Source: a candidate division FCPU426 bacterium
GTDB taxonomy: Bacteria > Oederibacteriota > PGYV01 > Palsa-1178
Reading direction: 5' to 3'
NCBI GenBank assembly: GCA_003167475.1
Contig: PMTB01000093.1
Coordinates: 1-33,396, forward strand
DNA: 33,396 nucleotides
Part shown: piece after piece, positions 27,502 through 33,396 of the stretch
Numbering within the stretch: position 1 is the first letter of the stretch
How the letters are laid out: each line of letters begins with the position of its first letter
Made by a program: the position numbers and the translations under genes
The notes under the pieces: generated by a model
Told to the model about the DNA's origin: nothing
Database searches by the model: none
What the model saw: the letters and a program-made list of their open reading frames with translations, nothing else

Positions 27502-28227
27502 ATGATAAAACTTACAAACCTTAAAAAGAATTACGGCACTTTCACCGCCGTAAAAGAGATAAACCTTGAGATAGGCAAAGGCGAGGTTTTTGGTTTCCTC
27601 GGCCCCAACGGCGCGGGTAAGACCAGCACCATAAAAATGATGACCGGACTAACCTCGATTACTTCCGGGGACGCGGAAATAGACGGTATAAGCATCAGGA
27701 AGAACCCCGTGGCCTACAAGAAACAGTTCGCCCTTATACCCGACAAACCGTATATGTTCGAGAAACTGCGCGGGATCGAGTATATGGAATTTATAGCCAA
27801 CCTCTACCAGGTTGAAAGGCCCGAGTTCAAAAGGCTGCTGGACAAATACGCGCCGAGGTTCGGTGTGGACGAGTACGTTAACGACTTCATAGAAAGCTAT
27901 TCCCACGGCATGAGCCAGAAACTGCTCATAGTGGCGTCGCTTATACATTCCCCGAAAGTCTTTATACTCGACGAACCCATGGTCGGGCTTGACCCGCGCT
28001 CCATGAAGGTGCTGCGCGACGAGTTCAAAAAATTATCAAAAGAGGGAATGACGGTCTTTATGTCCACCCACTCGCTGGACACGGCCGAGGAGGTCTGCTC
28101 CACGGTCGGCATCATAGACCACGGCAACATACTCGAGTGGGGCAACCTTAAAGACATAAAGAAAAAGACGAAAAACACGAAACTTGAGGACCTTTTCTTC
28201 GAACTCACGGAACCGGTAGAAAAATGA
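27502..28227 (+). CDS. ABC transporter ATP-binding protein
   Basis: GFLGPNGAGKTSTIKMMTGL (Walker A), SHGMSQKLLIVASLIHSPKVFILDEPMVGLDP (signature/Walker B). Confidence 0.97.
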   Translation: MIKLTNLKKNYGTFTAVKEINLEIGKGEVFGFLGPNGAGKTSTIKMMTGLTSITSGDAEIDGISIRKNPVAYKKQFALIPDKPYMFEKLRGIEYMEFIANLYQVERPEFKRLLDKYAPRFGVDEYVNDFIESYSHGMSQKLLIVASLIHSPKVFILDEPMVGLDPRSMKVLRDEFKKLSKEGMTVFMSTHSLDTAEEVCSTVGIIDHGNILEWGNLKDIKKKTKNTKLEDLFFELTEPVEK

Positions 28228-29873
28228 AGGACCTGGCCTGGCTCATCAGGTTTTACTTTACGCAGTTCGTGAACAAGCTCCTGCACCCGACAAAGGAAAA
28301 CGTCATAAAGAACCTGCTCGTGCTTGTTTTCGCGGCAATGTTTTTTCCCATTGTATACCAGCTCTTTTTCTTCATTTTCAAACATTTTTATTCCGTTCCC
28401 ATCATAGGGGGGCTGCTGGTGAACAAACTTATCAGCACCTTTTTCCTGACGTTTTCTGTGATGATAATCCTCTCCGCCATTGTGGCGGCCATACCCGTGC
28501 TGTATTTGAGCCACGACATGGATTTCCTGTTTTCTTCGCCCTTAAAGACCGAGACCATATTCGCGACGCAGTGCGTTAAAGTGACCTTCGGCGCGAGTTG
28601 GATGATAATACTCATGGGTATACCCATTTTTGCGGCGTACATGGCTGTCATGAAAATATCCTTAGGCGTTTACTTTTTTATACTGCTCTCTCATATTCCG
28701 TTTTTTATTTCTTTGGCTTCAGTGGGGATACTTGCCACCGTGCTGCTTGTGCGGTTTTTCCCGGCCGAGAATGTCAGGAATATGGCCATAGCCCTGAGCG
28801 GCATATTCGCGGTCGTATTCATCATATACTTCAGGATGCTTCAGCCCGAGAAATTAACCGGCGCGGGCGTGGACCAGGTGAGTGATTTTATAAAAAATCT
28901 GCGCACCCCGGACGCGTGGTGGATGCCTCACGCTTATTTTGTAAGCATAGTGAAGAAGGCCGCCATGGGCGGGGTTTACGGCGGTTTGTACGATTTTTTT
29001 TATTTTCTATCCTCCAGCCTGCTTATACTGACGTCCGTGATTACCGCCTCCAAATACCTGTATTTCGAGGGTTATGGGAAAAAGGGGGCGAGACGCAAGG
29101 AAAGGCCGCTCTCCCCGGACTACAAATACATAAAGCACCACATGTTCACGGCCCAGTCCTTAAAAGACGGAAAATACCTGCTCAGGGACACATCGCAGTG
29201 GATACAGGTGGTTTTTTTGGCCGGCATAGTTTTCATATATCTTTTCAACCTCTACAAACTTCCGGCGGAGCTATTCGGCCTTAAGGATTTTATATTTTTT
29301 CTCAATATCGGTTTCATAGGAATGGTGCTCGCGGCAGTGGGAAGCAGGTTTGTCCTGCCCGTCATCTCAACAGAGGGCAATGGTTTCTGGATATTCAAGA
29401 CCGCTCCCGTCACAATGGCGCGCTATGTGATGTATAAGTTCCTGGTGTACTCGGTGCCGCTGATCCTGACAGGGCAGCTTGTCGCGGTCATATCCATAAA
29501 CATACTAAAGCCCGGGCAGTTCGTGAACTACCTGACCATGTATTCGACTTTTTTCATAACCCTTGTGATTGCCTCGGTGGGTATCGGCTTTGGGGCGTAT
29601 TTTGCCAATTTCAATATAAAAAATCCCGAGGACCTGATAACCGGCGCCGCGGGGCTTGCCTATATGTTTTTGTCTTTCATGTACGTTGCGCTTGTTCTTT
29701 TTATAGAGGCCGGGATAGTGAAGGATTATTACATGGCGCAGCTTGTAAGGGCGCAGGTCTTCAAGCCTTTCAGTTATATGCTCAATTACGCCCTGATCAT
29801 GATAACGGCGCTGGCCATATCGGTGCCGGCATTGCTCTCGGGTATAAACAAATTAAAGAAAATGGAGAACTAA
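28224..29873 (+). CDS. ABC transporter permease (exporter-type, multi-TM)
   Basis: ATGA overlap with the ATPase gene; 549 aa with many hydrophobic segments. Confidence 0.85.
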   Translation: MKDLAWLIRFYFTQFVNKLLHPTKENVIKNLLVLVFAAMFFPIVYQLFFFIFKHFYSVPIIGGLLVNKLISTFFLTFSVMIILSAIVAAIPVLYLSHDMDFLFSSPLKTETIFATQCVKVTFGASWMIILMGIPIFAAYMAVMKISLGVYFFILLSHIPFFISLASVGILATVLLVRFFPAENVRNMAIALSGIFAVVFIIYFRMLQPEKLTGAGVDQVSDFIKNLRTPDAWWMPHAYFVSIVKKAAMGGVYGGLYDFFYFLSSSLLILTSVITASKYLYFEGYGKKGARRKERPLSPDYKYIKHHMFTAQSLKDGKYLLRDTSQWIQVVFLAGIVFIYLFNLYKLPAELFGLKDFIFFLNIGFIGMVLAAVGSRFVLPVISTEGNGFWIFKTAPVTMARYVMYKFLVYSVPLILTGQLVAVISINILKPGQFVNYLTMYSTFFITLVIASVGIGFGAYFANFNIKNPEDLITGAAGLAYMFLSFMYVALVLFIEAGIVKDYYMAQLVRAQVFKPFSYMLNYALIMITALAISVPALLSGINKLKKMEN

Positions 29874-29874
29874 A

Positions 29875-31020
29875 ATGGACCTTACCGGAAAACGGGTGAT
29901 AGTGGCGGGACATGTGACCGAAGTGTACGGCCCGGTGCAGGCGCTGCGCAATTATCTTATTAACAGGACGGGGGAACTTATTTACATCACACATCCTTTC
30001 TCGTATTCCAAACTTCCAGGCAGCGCCGCGGAATTTTACGAAAAAGGCAAAGTCGAAAAGACCGTGAAGGGCCATAAGCGCGGGGCGAACCAGATGCTGC
30101 AATGGGTGAAGGATATGCTATTCAATATGACATTTGTAATGGGGTTAAAAACAAAGACGGACATATTTGTGGCAATAGACAACTTAAATGCCCTCACTGC
30201 CATCCTTCTCAAATGGCTCGGCAAAGTGGATAAGGTCGCGTACTATATAATAGACCATACTCCCAGGCGGTTTGAAAACCCGTTCTTTAACTGGTTCTAC
30301 ACCTCGATTGACGGCTTCGCGTGCAGGCATAGCGACTATATATGGTCGCTTTCAAAAAGGATAGCCGAGGCAAAAAACACCAAGTTCAAGCTTAAAGGCA
30401 CGAACAATCTGGTGGTCCCTGTGGGTGTGGAACTGGATAAGGTTGACAGGTTCACCGTAGAGGAAAAGGTCGCGAAAAAGACCATGATTCTCATGTCCAT
30501 GCTTGACGCCACAAAAGGAGTACAGCTTCTGATAGATTCCATGGAGGATATAATAAAGGAAGTGCCGGAAGCGGAACTCCTTATAATAGGAACGGGCCCG
30601 TACGAACAAAACCTCAAGGACCAGGCGAAAAACTTGAAATTGGAGAAAAATGTGAAGTTCCTTGGGCTTATGGACCACGAGTCGCTTTTCAAGTTCATCC
30701 CGCACCACAGGATAGGCATGGCGCCGTATATAAATGATTCGAATAATTACTCATGGTACGCGGACCCGACAAAGCCAAAGGAATACCTGGGCTGCGGCCT
30801 GCCCCTGGTCATCACGGATGTGCCGTGGATAGCGGAAGAAGTTGCGGCCAGGCCCATGGGAGTGGTATGCAAATACGAGCGCGCCTCTCTGGCAGCCGCG
30901 TGCGTTAAAATGCTTAAAGACGATGATTTTTACAGGCTTTGCCTGAAAAATTCCATTGAATTCGCCTCGGGGCTTTCATGGACCGGGATTTATGACAGGG
31001 TGTTTGAGGAAATGAAATAG
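29875..31020 (+). CDS. Glycosyltransferase (GT4-like / GT-B fold)
   Basis: VPVGVELDKVDRF, AELLIIGTGPYEQNLKDQAKNLKLEKNVKFLGLMDHESLFKFIP, KPKEYLGCGLPLVITDVPWIAEEV; directly abuts the permease gene. Confidence 0.9.
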   Translation: MDLTGKRVIVAGHVTEVYGPVQALRNYLINRTGELIYITHPFSYSKLPGSAAEFYEKGKVEKTVKGHKRGANQMLQWVKDMLFNMTFVMGLKTKTDIFVAIDNLNALTAILLKWLGKVDKVAYYIIDHTPRRFENPFFNWFYTSIDGFACRHSDYIWSLSKRIAEAKNTKFKLKGTNNLVVPVGVELDKVDRFTVEEKVAKKTMILMSMLDATKGVQLLIDSMEDIIKEVPEAELLIIGTGPYEQNLKDQAKNLKLEKNVKFLGLMDHESLFKFIPHHRIGMAPYINDSNNYSWYADPTKPKEYLGCGLPLVITDVPWIAEEVAARPMGVVCKYERASLAAACVKMLKDDDFYRLCLKNSIEFASGLSWTGIYDRVFEEMK

Positions 31021-31098
31021 CGTAAAAAACTGAATGGACCGGGTGCGTTTGAAGTTTGCCGGTATATAAATTTTGTCGTCCGGAATTTTGCAATCGGT

Positions 31099-31127
31099 TT
31101 GACGAAAAACAGTTTTTTTGATATACT
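31099..31127 (+). promoter_or_regulatory. Putative promoter of tandem family member 1
   Basis: TTGACG (31099-31104), 17-bp spacer, TATACT (31122-31127) in tttgatatact context. Confidence 0.6.
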
Positions 31128-31160
31128 CGAAATAGATACAAGACGGCTCAAAGGGGATAT

Positions 31161-31838
31161 ATGAAAAAAACATTCATTTACTTTATGACAATCATTTTTA
31201 CGGCAACGGTCAACCCGTCCGTGGTCTTCTCATATCAAAATACGGCTCAAAGCAATCAGAACGACTCCATGCAGCAGATGCTTCAGGATATGCCGCAGGA
31301 TGACGTTCCGACGCCTGTCAGCACGCCCGTGAAGAAAATCAAGACTGTTCTCCCCGGCAATCCGGCCGCAGGGAGTCCGGCGGTTATTCCAAAGGCGCCT
31401 CAAAAATATACAAAGCCGGCAGCATACACCCTGCCTCCGCTGCCTGATGACGCAACCGGTGAAAATCCCAAAACCAAGGCGGATAGTTATTCAAATAACC
31501 AGTTTTTTGCTCAGGACCTGTGCATAACGGCAAAAAGAGACGCGGAAAAAGACAATGGCGGATCATTTTGGATGTGGGCCGGCTTGGGCTGCCTTGGAAG
31601 CGTAGCCGGGTCCATATTGGGCATTGTTGCGATTATTTGCGGATATGCAATATCCATGCCTGTCCCGGTTTACAGGATATTGGGAAAATCATCGGATTAT
31701 GTAAATGAATACACATCCTGTTATCAGGAATATACCAGATCGGCAAACGGTAACTCCGCATTAGTAGGATGCTTAGCTCCATATGTCCTGGCGCTGGTTG
31801 CTGTCGGGATATACCTCATTTCTACGAACCAGCTTTGA
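31161..31838 (+). CDS. Exported membrane protein, tandem family member 1
   Basis: Signal peptide; Pro-rich linker; core CITAKRDAEKDNGGSFWMWAGLGC...IVAIICGYAISMPVPVYRILGKSSDYVNEYTSCYQEYTRSANGNSALVGC. Confidence 0.85.
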   Translation: MKKTFIYFMTIIFTATVNPSVVFSYQNTAQSNQNDSMQQMLQDMPQDDVPTPVSTPVKKIKTVLPGNPAAGSPAVIPKAPQKYTKPAAYTLPPLPDDATGENPKTKADSYSNNQFFAQDLCITAKRDAEKDNGGSFWMWAGLGCLGSVAGSILGIVAIICGYAISMPVPVYRILGKSSDYVNEYTSCYQEYTRSANGNSALVGCLAPYVLALVAVGIYLISTNQL

Positions 31839-31881
31839 GCTTTTCACCGGAAGTAAGGGGGCAATTGTTTGATTTGTTGGA

Positions 31882-31910
31882 TTGACGGGAAAATCGGGTT
31901 TTGATATACT
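31882..31910 (+). promoter_or_regulatory. Putative promoter of tandem family member 2
   Basis: TTGACG (31882-31887), 17-bp spacer, TATACT (31905-31910) in tttgatatact context, matching the member 1 promoter. Confidence 0.6.
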
Positions 31911-31946
31911 TGATATCATTGACGCTAAATTTCAGGGGGTGGAAAA

Positions 31947-32537
31947 ATGAAAAAAACATTCATATATTTTTTAATCTGCATTATCTCAATGACCGCCAAT
32001 CCGGTTGTCCTTTTTGCGTTCAGTAATAACACACAGTCAAAACCAGTCAAAAGTGATGTGCAGCCGACAAAACCGGCAGCGGATGAAGATCCACCGCTGC
32101 CCGGGGAAGTACCGCAGAATACTCCAACTGAGTACAAACCAGCCGGTTATCCAAACAGCCAGCAGGTTAATTCTCAGGAAAATATATGCGCTCTGGCGAA
32201 AAAAGACGCCAAGTCCGATAACGGCGGGTCATTTTGGATGTGGTCAGGGCTAGGGTGCGCTTCGGGGATTGTCGGGTCTCCTTTACTTGGGATTGTTGCC
32301 ATAATATGCGGTTATAATATTTCTATGTCCGTACCGTCAAATCGTATCATAGGAAAGTCTTCATCATATGTTAAAGACTATGTTATGTGTTACCAGGAAG
32401 AAACAAGGTCGGAAAATGGCGGATCGGCAATAGTGGGATGCGTTGGGAGTGCTTTGGTTTATTTGGCCGTAATTGCCGTATATTACATCATGTTTGCCTC
32501 TATTATGAGTTCCGCGGTTTCAACTTCAGTTTACTAA
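31947..32537 (+). CDS. Exported membrane protein, tandem family member 2
   Basis: MKKTFIYFLICIISMTANPVVLFAF signal closely matches member 1; core CALAKKDAKSDNGGSFWMWSGLGC...GIVAIICGYNISMSVPSNRIIGKSSSYVKDYVMCYQEETRSENGGSAIVGC. Confidence 0.85.
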   Translation: MKKTFIYFLICIISMTANPVVLFAFSNNTQSKPVKSDVQPTKPAADEDPPLPGEVPQNTPTEYKPAGYPNSQQVNSQENICALAKKDAKSDNGGSFWMWSGLGCASGIVGSPLLGIVAIICGYNISMSVPSNRIIGKSSSYVKDYVMCYQEETRSENGGSAIVGCVGSALVYLAVIAVYYIMFASIMSSAVSTSVY

Positions 32538-32571
32538 GTCAGCTTAAAACAGCTTAAAACATGAAATAATA

Positions 32572-32600
32572 TTGACAAAATATCAAACATTTGATAAGGT
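32572..32600 (+). promoter_or_regulatory. Possible promoter of tandem family member 3
   Basis: TTGACA (32572-32577), 17-bp spacer, weak -10 TAAGGT (32595-32600). Confidence 0.4.
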
Positions 32601-32645
32601 ATTTTTACAGGGTATTATGAATCTATTAAAATTAGGAGGATTACG

Positions 32646-33050
32646 ATGAAGAAATTTGGACTTGTACTGCTTGTAGTAGCATTACTTGCAACATGCGCGC
32701 CTGTTTTGACACTTGCTTATTCGACCGGAGGAGACGCTTGCGGCCAGGCAAAGACTGATGCAGGAATCGACAATGGAGGAATGCATTGGATTTGGTATGG
32801 GGCTGGTTGCCTTTTTCCGGTCATTGCTATTCTTGGCGGTTTTTTGATACCAATGCCGGTACCCGCTAACAGAATTATGGGAAAATCAGCTGAGTATGTA
32901 ACAAACTACACCCAGTGCTATCAGGAACAGACAAAAACGGACAATGGAATGGCTGCAATATGGGGAACCGTAACAGCCGGAGTATTATACTGTGCAGTAT
33001 GGATTTACTATGCATTTGTTGTGGTTTCAGTCGCTTCAACAGTATATTAA
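32646..33050 (+). CDS. Exported membrane protein, tandem family member 3 (lacks Pro-rich linker)
   Basis: Signal peptide MKKFGLVLLVVALLATCAPVLTLA; core CGQAKTDAGIDNGGMHWIWYGAGC...IPMPVPANRIMGKSAEYVTNYTQCYQEQTKTDNGMAAIWG. Confidence 0.85.
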   Translation: MKKFGLVLLVVALLATCAPVLTLAYSTGGDACGQAKTDAGIDNGGMHWIWYGAGCLFPVIAILGGFLIPMPVPANRIMGKSAEYVTNYTQCYQEQTKTDNGMAAIWGTVTAGVLYCAVWIYYAFVVVSVASTVY

Positions 33051-33083
33051 TTCATCTAAATAAAAATTAGAAATATTCTCTTG

Positions 33084-33122
33084 CTAAAGTGGGGCTCTAA
33101 CAAGGGCTCCACTTTAGTTATT
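33084..33122 (+). terminator. Rho-independent-type terminator after family member 3
   Basis: ctaaagtggggc (33084-33095) pairs with gctccactttag (33106-33116 region) with one G-U, followed by T-rich ttatttta. Confidence 0.75.
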
Positions 33123-33136
33123 TTAGGAGGAATAAT

Positions 33137-33396
33137 TTGAAAAAAATTATTTTAGCTTTTTTTATTTTCACCGTCAGTTGTCATACTGTCCATGCCGGAA
33201 ATTTAGCTTTTAATTTCTATAAAGAGTCTTATGAATCCGGGCAGGTGGACAAAACAGGCGGGTTCCTATACATGAAAGTCGGGACCCAACCCCAGGAGAC
33301 CGTATTTTATTTTCATATTACTTTTCCAGTCAACCAGATCCTTGAATTTACCAAAAAAGAAACGCAAATATATTACCCTGATGAAAAAAAAGCCAT
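33137..33396 (+). CDS. Exported protein, N-terminal part only (runs off window), possibly LolA-like
   Basis: TTG start after aggagg; MKKIILAFFIFTVSCHTVHAGNLAFNFYKESYESGQVDKTGGFLYMKVGTQPQETVFYFHITFPVNQILEFTKKETQIYYPDEKKA. Open to the window end; absent from the ATG-based ORF track. Confidence 0.6.
   Translation, partial: MKKIILAFFIFTVSCHTVHAGNLAFNFYKESYESGQVDKTGGFLYMKVGTQPQETVFYFHITFPVNQILEFTKKETQIYYPDEKKA

Noticed and set aside
26925-27503. Minus-strand ORF of 192 aa
   Set aside because: Translates a composite palindromic repeat and the antisense of the TVP38-like gene.
1-33396. Insertion sequence, prophage or defence island
   Set aside because: No transposase, integrase, phage structural, restriction-modification or toxin-antitoxin gene recognised in any plausible ORF.

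Overview
The window is gene-dense bacterial chromosome, probably from a diderm anaerobe; lineage cannot be fixed from this sequence. About 30 credible genes are present. Left to right: 2-oxoacid:ferredoxin oxidoreductase beta subunit; single-Cys peroxiredoxin-like protein; exported SORL-like small protein; nitroreductase; oxidative pentose-phosphate cluster (tkt, short-form gnd, zwf, pgl); methyltransferase; YeiH-type permease; exported AGE-like (alpha/alpha)6 protein; secreted beta-barrel-like proteins; papain-like C1 peptidase; SGNH hydrolase; lipoprotein; fur-feoA-feoB; Fe-alcohol dehydrogenase plus a displaced C-terminal paralog fragment; triple-BON protein; Gfo/Idh/MocA oxidoreductase; rubredoxin; TVP38-like protein; ABC exporter plus glycosyltransferase operon; a tandem three-member family of small exported membrane proteins; and a window-truncated LolA-like CDS with a TTG start that the ORF track misses. 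No rRNA, tRNA, CRISPR, transposase or prophage was recognised. The signals most worth following are: (1) the three-gene membrane-protein family, with conserved cysteines and an apparent internal C-x7/9-[DE]NGG repeat; (2) several families of long palindromic intergenic repeats, some nested and one supplying the feoB stop codon, with one family directly upstream of two TPP-dependent enzymes; (3) an 82-codon ADH paralog fragment whose differences from the parent are almost all synonymous. All calls come from reading the sequence; no searches were run.
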